Source of the DNA: Phoronis australis
Taxonomy: Eukaryota > Phoronida > Phoronidae
NCBI GenBank assembly: GCA_002633005.1
Contig: NMRA01000140.1
Coordinates: 711,395 to 775,394, forward strand
Reading direction: 5' to 3'
DNA length: 64,000 nucleotides
Under the pieces are notes generated by a model, which did no database searches, had not been told where the DNA came from, and saw only the letters and a program-made list of their open reading frames with translations. Shown one piece after another: positions 1-10,316 of this stretch. Numbering within the stretch: the first letter of the stretch is position 1; each line of letters starts with the position of its first letter. The position numbers and the translations under genes are program-made.

Positions 1-229
1 TTTGTCAGTTAGTTGACCCTGTTGACCGCAATTGTCCACGAATATAGTAACCTTAGGTCTTTTGGGAATTTGTGGCCACCTGTCGAAGACTTGCACCAGG
101 GAAATTAGCAGTAATAAGGCTTAGCGCGACGACGTTTTTTGATAAAAATTCCATCTTTTACCATTTGCTTACATGCAGACAGCCACGCATGCGCAATTCA
201 ATCACCACTAGTACAGCAGCGACACAGCG

Positions 230-672
230 AGGAGAATTCTCCGAATAGCCCCATTACGAGTTTCTGAATGATTTACTGAAGCTTCGATTGAAATTTACAT
301 GTTGCCGTCAGCTTCGGTTTCTTCATCGTCGTCTACCGTTTTCTTTGAAAAAATGTAATTTTCTTCATTGCACAGAGCAGCAGACGACCGAAGCGTACAA
401 GAAGTGGTAGTGCGCAGCGCCACTGCCGGTCGCCTGGGACATCACGCCCATAGCTATAGCTACCGTTACGATTGCACCGGTTGTCTGAATCGGACACTTG
501 AAATTGGGTCTGAGCCCTCCCCCACCCTCCCCCACACGCACACACAACTAATACTCCACACATTGTGTCAAATCTTGTTTCGGTTCTAATGTTAATAACC
601 AGGGTTAATTAAAAAGCTCAATATTTCCTCACGCTTTGCTGTTTTATTTTTTTTCGGCCGCCAGGGGGAAGG
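230..672 (-). repeat. hAT-like MITE family, divergent copy 1
   Basis: The reverse complement of this stretch aligns by eye with 32.07-32.5 kb and 52.05-52.45 kb. Shared landmarks are a GGCxGCCGxAAAAA start, TTAATTAACCC, a G-rich run followed by CTCAGA/CTCAAATCC, CCCAGGCGACCGGCAGTGGCGC, and GTGCAATGAAGAAAA. It is the most diverged of the three copies and its edges are approximate. Short open frames on both strands here are not convincing genes. Confidence 0.7.
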
Positions 673-1835
673 GTCCCTGACCCCCAATGGTTGGAATGTT
701 TTTGTAGTTAAAGCAGGCTCAAGAAAAGTTGTAAAAAATGAATTGGTCCCTTGAGTGGTCAGCACAACATTTCAAGTTTGTTTGTATTTTCACTGACTGG
801 CTCCAGTTTTGGCGGGAAGACTGGGCAGTCACTGGTCATGACAATGGTTTGCAGCGGCATACGTTACTAGTTTAGGAGATATGGCGAGTGTCGCTACCAG
901 CTGGCAAGTATTACAACTAACCCGCTTCGGCTCACCTGATTAGGAACGAAATATACCTTCAACGTTGAAAACTACAACTCTTCTCTGGAGGAATTAATCG
1001 GGCATTACTGAAACCGTCCATTTCAAGACTTTTGTTTTCTGACTAGTGTTGTTTTTTTCTAAAATCATGCCCTCTCGCCGCAGGACAAAAAATCATACGG
1101 AGTTAATCAAATTCTAATGAAGTTCCCATCGAAGTCGGCCGTGCATTCATAAAATATGTCAACTTTCTCAAGTTCGTCGAAACTATTAGAGTGAAGAGGA
1201 GACGGGAAACTTAATTATTTTGAGTAGTTTTATGTAACGACATGCGAAGTAGTAACACCAGACAAGTACTTTATTAAGTAACAAATATAGAGTTAAGCTA
1301 AGAAACTATAGATGCCAGTGGACGTCAGACACACTCTAACGATTGCGTATGACCGGGAAACAACTGTGACGCCTAGTGGCATTACTCATCACTACAGTTT
1401 AGATGTCCTAATGTTTCTTCTGAAGACCGTGTTATCAAAAGTTACATTCTTGATAAAGATAATTGCATCAATGTTATGTCAAATTACAAATTCCAAGACA
1501 ATGCTGCTGACGTTTCGCCTGATGAATGACACGTCATGTCAATGTGAATAGGCTGGAGGATGGTGCAAATAAAGCAATTGAGTTTAGAAATTTTAGTATG
1601 TCACCACCCCAAACCCATGAGCTTTCAGGAAGTCAACAAACACACAGACCTAAGACTGAAGACATGAAGGAGTGCAAAATGAATTATGAGCGGAGCTGCT
1701 AAATTATTTAAATAGAGATCAAACGACTGATGATTTCAAAGAGAATTTCAGAGATCGGTTTGCGTTTTTCTTTTCATTGGAAAGCTTTGACCTGCTAAGA
1801 AAGCTGGGCTGCCGTGGTTTGACATACAAATGCAG
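673..1835. other. Non-coding flank or intron, nothing recognised
   Basis: AT-rich sequence with no exon I can identify. If the transporter gene continues upstream inside the window, its missing exons should lie here, but no SLC6 TM1-TM7 motif is readable in any frame. The 79-codon frame at 1312-1551 has no family resemblance. Confidence 0.5.
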
Positions 1836-1911
1836 TTTAAACCGTATTCACAGCTAAAACCAAAATACTCTCAGTGCCGGCCTTCTCTTTTAGCTGTGAG
1901 TACGGTTTAAA
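1836..1911. repeat. Near-perfect 24-bp inverted repeat
   Basis: Left arm 1836-1859 and right arm 1888-1911 are reverse complements with one mismatch in 24, separated by 28 bases. It would form a strong hairpin. It sits in the intron about 90 bases before the transporter exon at 2000. It may be a tiny fold-back transposon remnant. Confidence 0.85.
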
Positions 1912-1999
1912 ATGAAGTTAGAACTCTCATCTAGGCTTAACAATACACAAATCACAAGACGATGGAAAACAGAATCCATATCAGAACATTTTTTTACAG

Positions 2000-2206
2000 G
2001 ATCCTTGCTGACGATCGTCGTATTTTCGGAAGCCATCGCAACGCTACCTTTTCCTCCCTTTTGGTCGGTCCTTTTCTTTCTCATGCTGGTTTGTGCAGGC
2101 CTGAACAACACGCTGATCCAGCTCGAAGTACTTGTTGCGTCTTTCGTACAACTATTTCATCCGACGGTCAATTTGCGTCGACAGTATGTTCTTCTGGGAC
2201 TAGTAG
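2000..2206 (+). CDS. SLC6-family transporter, penultimate exon (TM8 region)
   Basis: Internal exon of a sodium- and chloride-dependent neurotransmitter/amino-acid transporter (SLC6, neurotransmitter:sodium symporter). It follows a TTTTTTTACAG acceptor and ends before GTAGAT; it enters and leaves in phase 1. The translation contains SEAIATLP, the counterpart of the family's PEAIATLP before TM8, then FWSVLFFLMLVCAGLN, the TM8 stretch, and an extracellular segment ending RRQYVLLGLV at the start of TM9. The family position normally written LGLDS reads AGLNN here. This region contributes to the Na2/chloride-coupled core in known family members, but substrate cannot be told from this exon. Upstream exons for TM1-TM7 were not found. 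Confidence 0.88.
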
Positions 2207-3036
2207 GTAGATGAATGAATTATAAACAGACTGCTCTGAAAGGTACACGAATCTTTCAGTTCGTGCATCTTGAAGGCACACACAACGCGCCTTTCGGAAT
2301 GTCTTGTTGTCGATTTATGACAAGTGCTGCTTGCAAAGGTGAGTTAACACCAAAAGCGGGAATCGCGAGGATTTTGTGCGGTTTTGTGAGCTACTTTCGT
2401 TCATACTAAAAGCGCAGGAAAACAGAGCATACATGTTTAGATGGTGTAGTGCCATTGCAAAAAGTAATTATATCTTCTACTGACATGATGTGGTTTGCTT
2501 ATAGAAGTTTACCACTACTCACGACATTGAGCACAAGTGCACTGAAACTTGTGTTGAACATTATCATTTCACTAGGAGAGCCTGCAAATGAGCCAGAATC
2601 AATTTGGCCTTTGACCTCCGCCTGTGATTGGCTGATAAAATTAGCCGCTCTAATCTTTTTAAAAACACTGAAGAAACCACGTGTAAGCAAACCGCTCGAT
2701 CAACCCACCCCCTCGTTTGCCACTTTTGGTATAAACCCTCTCAAATAAAGTTATCTAAAGAGGTCTCCGCAGGGGCATTCCTTGCGGATACCCGCTTTCG
2801 GTATAACCTCGCCTTCAGCCGCTGTCATCGTTCGTACGAAAAATCATACTAATCCCATGATTTTGTCTTCTCGTTTAACTATTTTGAAATCATAATATCA
2901 ATCTTACCTGCATTGAAACCTAGTTCTTTTGGACTCGCAGTGACTCTCCTTGATGACTAATATAAGCCACCGGCAAAGCGTACTTGTTCTAGCAAGCGTA
3001 TTTCTTTCAATCACGTTTTGCTTTCGTATGTTCCAG
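2207..3036 (+). other. Transporter intron
   Basis: Intron of 830 bases bounded by GTAGAT and TTCCAG, joining G|GT in phase 1 so that the protein reads straight through from TM9 to TM10 (LLGLVGLMFVFGLV). I see no other feature in it; the small open frames inside do not resemble known proteins. Confidence 0.8.
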
Positions 3037-3761
3037 GTTTGATGTTTGTCTTCGGTCTCGTAATCTGTTCCCATGACGCAGCCTACGTTTTCCCATGGTT
3101 TGACCAGTACATACTAGCACAGAACATGCTTTCTTTATCCCTGGTAGAGTGCGTGGCCGTCGTCTGGGTTTACGGACATGACCGGCTAATGGACGACTTG
3201 GCAACCATGCTCGGCAGCGAGTCTTGGCATTCAGTCCTAGTACTCAAAATGAGTGTCCTGTGGCAAGTGCTCTGGTTCGTCTTTGCCCCGATTCTACTCA
3301 GCGGAAACCTGGTTTTCTCGCTAATGTCTTTAGAGACTTTTAGAACATCAGTCAACTCCAAAATGTACGACTATCCCGTGTGGAGTCACACTTTGGGAGT
3401 GACAGTCTTCGCGTGCGTCTCTTTTATAATATTCGCGCCTGGCATTGTAAAGTTATGGAGAGGGCGCGAGGGATCTGTTCGCCAAATTTTCACAAGGCTA
3501 TTTAAACCGGATATCTACTGGGGACCGCGAAGCTGTTCGCACCGACTGTTGGTAAGCAGGTACGTCAAGGGATACATTGTTGATCCGTGGTTTTATGAGG
3601 AAATGATGAGTCACTCTAAAAAGGCTCTTTGCCCATTTGCTCTAAATTCACTGTCTACAACGATGAACAGCATGTCAGCCATTAACAAAGTTCGCCAGTC
3701 CGACCTTAACCCCATTCGAGAAGTAGACGAACCGCCCAAAAGAGAAGAGACGCCCGTCTGA
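3037..3761 (+). CDS. SLC6-family transporter, last coding exon (TM9-TM12 and tail)
   Basis: Terminal exon, starting after the acceptor TTCCAG in phase 1 and ending at TGA 3759-3761; about 241 residues. It carries hydrophobic segments matching TM9-TM12 of the SLC6 family: GLMFVFGLVICS, then YVFPWFDQY before TM10, VECVAVVWVYGHDRLMDDL at the TM10/TM11 boundary (compare the family's ECxAxxWVYGxxRFxxDI), two further membrane spans, and a cytoplasmic tail starting KPDIYWGPR, like the family's WGP motif. The last four residues, ETPV, fit a class I PDZ-binding motif. The length and order match the C-terminal third of a roughly 600-residue transporter. Glycine, proline, GABA or amino-acid transport cannot be separated without the substrate-site helices TM1, TM3 and TM6. 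Confidence 0.9.
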
Positions 3762-3825
3762 ATGAAAACACACTACGTTGATGATTGCGATGGCTACGTA
3801 AATAATATTTATTTGGTCAATGTCA

Positions 3826-3831
3826 AATAAA
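3826..3831 (+). terminator. Polyadenylation signal of the transporter gene
   Basis: AATAAA 65 bases after the transporter stop codon, in an AT-rich 3' end. This is the expected distance for a short 3' UTR. Confidence 0.6.
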
Positions 3832-5458
3832 AGATTTTTGGTACGCGTCCAGGCTCGTAGGAAAGCAAACAACGTGGGTGGAGCGAGGTGGGGGCAATAA
3901 ACTAATTTGGCTCTTGCACCGCGTGGTCTCAGAGATCAGGCATACCTTCTTGATTTCCTGGGAGAAAAGTTAGAGCTCGCACGATTTCGCGAAACAACTC
4001 AATGTGCTGCAAGCGAAGCACATGTTCATACCAGCTTCCTTTACTTAGCGACGATTCTTGCGTCCATATTGCCACTACTTCCGCCCCCTGTCGTCATCTT
4101 GCATTCCCGCCATGGGTGCGATGACTTTGCTGTTGGAGAGGGGGGATAAACTCCGGTGAGACAGCCACCAGAAACTTGGGTGCCATGTTTCAATAATCGC
4201 AAGAAAGGGTTACTGTTAGACGAGAACGAATGCAGGCTTTACGCTTTGGAGTTCGGGACGGAGGCGGGGGCCTTGTCAGATAGCAGCAGTAGACCAGGCC
4301 TAGACTAGTACAAAAGCAGAGATTAGATAGACGGTTCTGATCAATTCGAGCTCATTATTGGCCATATATCTGGTAACTTAGCAACGAAAGCTGATTCTCC
4401 TAACAACGGCCCAGATTAGACCCTCATCACACTAATTATTTTTTTAACGCAGCGTAACAACAACACATTTATAATCTTACTGTCCGCATAGTTGTACATT
4501 TGCATGTGAAGAAGCCGAACAAATCCTTGAGGCATGTGTTGTATTGTGGGTAAATGACTCAGAATGAGAATGATGCTTATGCCTAGCATCGTTCCAGTTT
4601 CCATGATCAGAATTTTGAACCGAGCTGCTTTAATCGACAGCTGTGTGGGCTCACAGACAATAAAGCTTTGCATTGTGGGGCATCTTTGACGGAAGATTTG
4701 ATTTGATTTTTGTGCTGCACAAATAAATGACAATACATTAAATACAAATATTCAGCCCAGAAAGCGAGCCATTGTATCTGGGCTTTTAAGCAAAACACAA
4801 TATTGATGAAGTATACCTAAAGTAAAGAAAACAAAGACAAGAATAAAATCATACGGTAACGGAAGGAATAAAACCAAACAAAAAGTTCAGCGTAGATGTT
4901 AATGCAGTTCGCTATTATAACAATAAAAAATAAAATCACTAAGATTTCTAAGTAATAGAACATTACAGTCGTGATTTAAAACGTGGCAACGATTTAACAG
5001 AAAACTATTTTTTCATGCCTATTACTAAGATTTTGAAAATGTAACCAGATATGATCGTTGGGTTGAAAGTTGCGAACGAACTGTTCACGCTCAGCCGTTG
5101 TTAACGGGGATGAGAGCAAGTAATAAGGATCACTTATTGGAAAAATTGGCAAAGTCATGATAGAATTTTTGTGAATTGAGGTACAGCCCAGGTTTCAATT
5201 CGTTAACGAGGATTTCTTTTTCACGCAATAAACATAAATTAATGGAAGGAAAAGGTGTGAAAATATCACCTTTAAGAAATGATTGAACACAGTTTTTTAA
5301 GCTTGACATTGATTAGACCACTTTAAGTTCCGGATATTGACGTGGAATTATATATTCCCTAGTAGTAGTTTTGCGATGTATATTGATAGAATGCGTATCT
5401 CGTTCATACCCATAATAGCTAAATTTGATGTATTATTACTTTGTTGGATAACTTTATA
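3832..5458. other. Intergenic, nothing recognised
   Basis: AT-rich sequence after the transporter gene. Open frames on the minus strand near 4416-4798 overlap each other and show no family motifs. No RNA gene or clear repeat was seen. Confidence 0.5.
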
Positions 5459-5677
5459 TCAATAGATTATTAAGTGTTGTTTCCGTAGCAGACAGAGAGA
5501 GTCCGGTGGAGAGAACCAATGACTTAAATTGTACTTAGAACCCTTGACTGCCCCTGCCACAGAAAGAGCAACTTGGTGTTGAAGTGTGTTGAGCTTACGA
5601 AGTGTGGTCAAATTAGCGTTATTATAAATAATGTCTGCATAGTTAAAATGAGGAAGAACGAAAGAGTTATAAATCAA
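5459..5677 (-). pseudogene. LINE reverse transcriptase C-terminal fragment
   Basis: Seventy-two-codon open fragment beginning IYNSFVLPHFNYADIIYNN and continuing with a leucine/lysine-rich KLNTLQHQVALSV. In CR1, L2 and Jockey-type elements this segment follows the reverse transcriptase palm (usually LYxSxVLPHFxY and LQNRAAR). It marks the 3' part of the element described at 5459-7868. Confidence 0.75.
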
Positions 5678-7374
5678 CTCTAAGAAAGATATTTCGAAAG
5701 ATTTCTGAATGGGTTGAGAAGTTTTTGAATTATTTTAATTAGATGAATGCAATGTTGATTCGTATTTGAGGATCAAGCAGAACACACTTCGAGTAGTAAC
5801 AGAGTCATTCAAATACAGTCGTGGGAGTCTGTCGATGACACTTTGAACTCCATACGTTATTTTGTTGCCCACTCAAACAGTAAGTCAAGGTCCCTTTGTA
5901 AGACTTACATCTTCGGGTTTTGCTTTTGAATAAGTAAAAACTAGATGTGTAGCCAGCATAAAAAACGTCTTAGATTCTTTGAGAGGGAATAGAGTAGAGT
6001 AATGGGGCGATAATTGGACACTTCAGTTGTTGAATCTTTTTTATGCACAGGTAGCATCAATTTATTTTCCACCTTGATTGGAAAGTACCTGACTGGAAAA
6101 TCTTATTGAAAAATGAGGTAACTGGGACAGCTAGAGAATTTGAACATGACACTCTTTATATCTGTTGAAAAGTCACTCTTTGACGTATCGATATTTTCAG
6201 GAAGTCTTTTGATCTCATCCGCAGTGACTTGAATTGAATTTACTGGCATGTGACCCCTACATGTGTATTTTCCATATTTAGGAATGTCACTGGGCAAAGT
6301 TGCCTCAATCTGACTGTTATTCGTGAAATAATGTAAAAATTAACTTGCTTTATCTCATTTTGAAAAGGCATAATCGCTAGTTTTAACGTGTTTAAGACAA
6401 GGAAATATATCTTGAATGAATTGACTAAGAATATTGTTAATGAGTTTCCAATATTCCTTACGAATTCTTTCCTTTGTTACTGGCAGCTTGATTTAGGGTT
6501 TTGCGACGATCAGCTTTCGACCTTGAAATAAGATTCTCGATTAAAACAGATTGTTTTTATATCTTCGATAAAAGACGAGGTTATTTGAATTTTTAAACGC
6601 TCTAAACAGTCGACGCTTCTTTTTTAATTCACTTTTTATATTATTATTACTAAACCAAGGTTTACTTTTTTAGTTTATTAATTTTACTTTGTAAGAGATA
6701 ACACTGTTTATAATGCTAAATACAGTTGAAATAAACAAATCCTCAACGCAGTCAATGTCACCGTAATCGAATATTGCATCCCAACTAACCTTAGCTAAAT
6801 CAGAAATAATCTTTTTCAAGGTCAGCACGATCATTTTTCTACACGGTTTTGTAAATTTTATGTTCATCGGTACCGAAGGCGGTATCACTCAAACTAGTAT
6901 GTGTAGAAATCATGAGTTACCAATAGGCGGCACAACTTCAGTGTAAAGAATAGAACTAAAATTACATGTAATAGAGACTTACTAGAAGCAGTCATTCGGG
7001 TAGGTTGGTCAAATAGCTGGATTAGTTGATTGGATAATAAAACATCAAAAAGCTTAGTACCCGCTTGATTGTCAATGTCCCCAATAAACCAAGATCAGTT
7101 GTGGGCGTTAAAGTTACCATTTATCAAAATGGGAACATTATAATTATGCAAAATGTTACTAGAAAATTTATGGGATAAATGAGTCATATACTGTTTCGGC
7201 TTTCATCAGAGGTCAGTGACCTATAGAAAATACCTTACAAGAATTATATAATTTATGATTGATTTTATCATAAAATATTTCAAAACCAATAGAATTGTGT
7301 ATATAAACAAGGTCTCGGCCTTCAGTTGTGTGACACGCAATAGAGTCATCAGGAATTCCGCAATCAGATTTAAT

Positions 7375-7590
7375 TTAATGAGGCAGCACGTAGCCTGCTT
7401 CACAAGAGGCGACTATTTTAAAATTATTACAATTATGGACAAAAATTTTCAGGATATCAAATTGTGTACAGTTATTAGACTTCATATTGTTTATGTTAGT
7501 GATTATAAGCTTTTGAGCACACAATTGGTTTGCTAAGGGACCAGGATTCGATTCAACATCCCTACAGCACAGAGTATCAAATCTTCGCAA
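7375..7590 (-). pseudogene. LINE 5' ORF fragment: 2A-like peptide plus endonuclease start
   Basis: Minus-strand fragment encoding CCRDVESNPGP (core DVESNPGP at 7560-7537) followed by an endonuclease-like beginning. The DxExNPGP core is the signature of 2A ribosome-skipping peptides, which are established in several invertebrate non-LTR elements. The residue before the aspartate is arginine where glycine is usual. The upstream bases, read in frame, give a leucine-containing stretch (FYLCFALRRFDTLCC), as typical 2A peptides have. The element is decayed, so present activity is doubtful. Confidence 0.72.
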
Positions 7591-7956
7591 TGCGAAGCAG
7601 AGGTAAAAATAGACATCAATCCCCTGGGCACAAAATACGACCCCAGCTCTTTCGCAATCAAATTCGCAAATTCAGATATTGCAAGACTGTAAGTACAATA
7701 CCATGGCGAGCACCTACAGGTATAACAAGTAACAAAACACGAAAGTGGTGTTGCCACTGACATGAGACTAACTGATGGGTATAACGTAGAATAATAATTA
7801 AAGAGAATGAAACAAATTAAATACACAGCACGACAAGGAAGGTGGCGCAAAAGAGGGAACACATGCACTAAGTACGGCTTCCAATCAGAACCAAAATGCA
7901 GTGAAGACTACTAGGCAATGTGAACCTCGGAACATGCAGGTCCTGCTTAGATTTTA

Positions 7957-8690
7957 TCAGCCGATTTCATAAAGGTGGTTTAAAGTTAAACCTGGTTTAA
8001 ACTGGACTTAGATCAGATTTAAAGATAGTCTGCATTTTATAAAGGTGGTTTAACTTTTAGACCAGTGGTCTAGTTAAACCTGGTTTAACTCCAGTTTTGA
8101 CCTGGTCTAAGTCACTTTTCATTTCACCAACGAGGTCTATATTCTTTAGACCTGTATTAAGATCTTAAACCATGTTCAACTTAAGACTTGGTCAGACCCA
8201 GGTTTAACTGTTAAATATGTCAGACTTGCATGGTATATGTACAACTGAATGATATGCCGCGGAGTGCATTTGCGACACAGATTGAGAGCGAAAATGGACA
8301 TTTTTCAATATCCAGTTTTACTACGACACAAGGTCAATCGTAGCAGGGGCGGATCTAGGGTTTCTTAAAGGGGGAGGGCGGTCAAGAACTTTTTGAAAGG
8401 GGGGGCAAGTCAACAATTTGAAAATTATACTAGATTTGATATCACTACAATCAAGGGAAAAAAGGGGACTCCGGACCCCTTGACCCCCGTGGATCCGCGT
8501 ATGCGTAGACCAGTACTTGCTGGAGTGTGTCCTGCGGATTTCTCAGAATACGACTGGTCGAGCAAGGCGTCATCGTCGCAAGCGCTACGGATTTGACTAA
8601 AGACAGCGTCTTCTGATTCTTCTGATTTCCACCTTCACTGTTCTCCGATATAATATTGCCAGGAAGGGTATTGCCCCCCCCCCTTTGACC
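7957..8690 (+). mobile_element. GTTTAA-rich TIR element (family A), copy 1, with inner MITE
   Basis: Starts TCAGCCGATTTCATAAAGG and is packed with short palindromic variants of TTAAACCTGGTTTAA and TAGACCTGGTCTA up to about 8215. An inner piece at about 8346-8500 begins CAGGGGCGGATCTAGGG and ends in an inverted copy CCCGTGGATCCGCG. The whole stretch matches, in reverse orientation and with divergence, 12.1-13.14 kb and 20.0-20.62 kb. No transposase frame is visible, so it is non-autonomous. Confidence 0.7.
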
Positions 8691-9781
8691 GCGGAAGATA
8701 AACACTAAAATGACAAGGAAATAAATTTGGGCATTTAACATGTTACATCTAATCGGGATCTTGTTCTTTAATGTGTGTGTGTTGGTCACAGAAATTACAG
8801 TTTTCCTCATGAGAAAAGCTTTTAGATGTTTTTCGTAAATGTCGGCACTGATTCTGCTAGTGTATGCCATTGTATACCAAGGTTTTATTGAAGCACTTCA
8901 ATAGTTTCTTAAACGACGCATTCTCCTTACTGGCACACCTCTTACGGCTTGAATCAGTATCCATTGTCCTTTAAATTATGAAACTTGGCGGAAAAATACG
9001 GGAGAATATTCACATGTCAACCGACGGGAAACAGCGCCCTCTGCCTGTTGCTTTGATCCACAGGCTGCACCTCAACAAACTGCGCGTGGCACTAACATTC
9101 TTTCCAAAAGTGACCTTTTTTCACTAGAAAACCACAACAAAATATTTACGAGCTTATTTGAAACCTCGCAAATTTTGTTGCATTCAAAGTCCAACGTTTT
9201 TAATATAGCATTTTTTGTGAAATGTGGTTAGGTGTAGTCTTAACAAAAATTGGCTAACTGGCCTTTAAATGCTCTTGCCAAGGTTTAATATCCAGGCTGC
9301 GGGTACGCAATCTCGTCAGCCGTTCGAGTTGTTGTTCAAGGTATTTATATCCGGCTTGCTCTTTTGTGTTCCGCTCATTGTTATTTGATGCTTTGTATAA
9401 CAGCCGATGTATGAAATCAGATAAGCAATTCGAGGCGTGGCTTCACATGGAGACACCTAATTGACTGACATTTATCCAAGCGTGCATATGACATATTCCC
9501 TGAAACATCTACATCTCTGTGAATCGGTCGAAAAGGTGCCACCGCGGTGACCCCGGCGGTGAATGTACTGAAGTTAAGCACAGATCTGTGTTTACTTCGA
9601 TTTATTTGCTTTGAAGGGAGTTCACACGTACAGCGTTAAAAGCGTTTAACTTTATCGTGAAGCGTATTATTTTATTACCATTGCCGTAGGATATTTAAAC
9701 ACCGGCAAAACTTGGCCCATGGCCTAGAAGTCCCCACTGAATCAGCACCTTTCACCTACCTCGCATATTTTGTTCTGAAGC
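8691..9781. other. Intergenic, nothing firm
   Basis: No recognisable gene. A CTCF-like half match (AGCGCCCTCTGCCTG, 9033-9047) is present but weaker than those at 23342 and 60160. Confidence 0.4.
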
Positions 9782-10099
9782 GTTTTGGGTACAATTTGCA
9801 AAAATATCGGCATTCTAGTAACGTTGTTGAGTCCTTGTGTTATTCCATTTTTCATACGTTTGAATTGCATGGAATAGAAATTTGAAAAAGATTCACGTGT
9901 TTTCATAAATTTCATACTCAAACGACTAAGAAATGAAACACCTCCTGGGAATACCTTCAACTTCCCAGTTCTGTTACTATCAATTACAAAGAATGCAAAC
10001 GTCAGCGAATGTTCTAATTTCTATTCCATACAATTCAAAAAAAAGAAAAATGGTAAAACACAAAAGAATACCAATATTTTTACAAATGATACCCCAAAC
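9782..10099. repeat. Long imperfect inverted repeat (fold-back)
   Basis: Left arm about 9782-9882 (GTTTTGGGTACAATTTGC to GGAATAGAAATT) pairs with right arm about 10016-10099 (AATTTCTATTCC to ATACCCCAAAC), allowing small indels, with a spacer of about 130 bases. The antisense open frames here are by-products of the symmetry. It is consistent with a fold-back MITE. Confidence 0.75.
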
Positions 10100-10170
10100 T
10101 TTTCTTAAATGGTGTTAAATGGCTCCATTTCAGAGATGCATAGACAATCTACGGGACAGCGTAGACACAA

Positions 10171-10316
10171 TCAGCCGATTTCATAAAGGCCGGTGGTTTA
10201 ACCAACCTTAAGACTTAAACCTGGTCTTTCTAAACCTGGTATAATTTTAGACCTAACTGGCATTTCACCAACGTGGTTTAAAAGTCTGAAAATCTAGTTT
10301 TGTTAGACCAGGGAGC
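10171..10316 (+). mobile_element. Family A TIR element, truncated copy
   Basis: Begins TCAGCCGATTTCATAAAGG like the copy at 7957, continues with TTAAACCTGG variants and CATTTCACCAACG, then is interrupted at 10317 by sequence starting GGGCCCGGTCTCC. Confidence 0.75.

Larger units (their letters stand above)
5459..7868 (-). mobile_element. Decayed CR1/L2-type LINE with 2A-like motif
   Basis: Minus-strand remnants occur in the order expected of a CR1/L2-clade non-LTR retrotransposon read from right to left. At 7375-7590 a frame begins with a 2A-like signature and runs into an endonuclease-like start (IITNIN, FDILKIFVHN). Around 7255-7340 a shifted frame gives GRDLVYIHNSIGFEIF, like the endonuclease GG..LYI..S loop. 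At 6670-6888 there is a linker between endonuclease and reverse transcriptase (KVSWDAIFDY). At 6103-6297 there is a reverse transcriptase N-terminal piece (VTADEIKRLPENIDTSKS). At 5459-5677 there is the post-reverse-transcriptase segment (YNSFVLPHFNYADIIY). Frames are broken by stops and shifts, so it is inactive. Boundaries are approximate; the upstream 5' region may reach about 7868. Confidence 0.8.

Noticed and set aside
7537-7560. Viral origin for the 2A-like motif
   Set aside because: Its neighbours are endonuclease and reverse transcriptase fragments in LINE order; 2A motifs are known in such retrotransposons.
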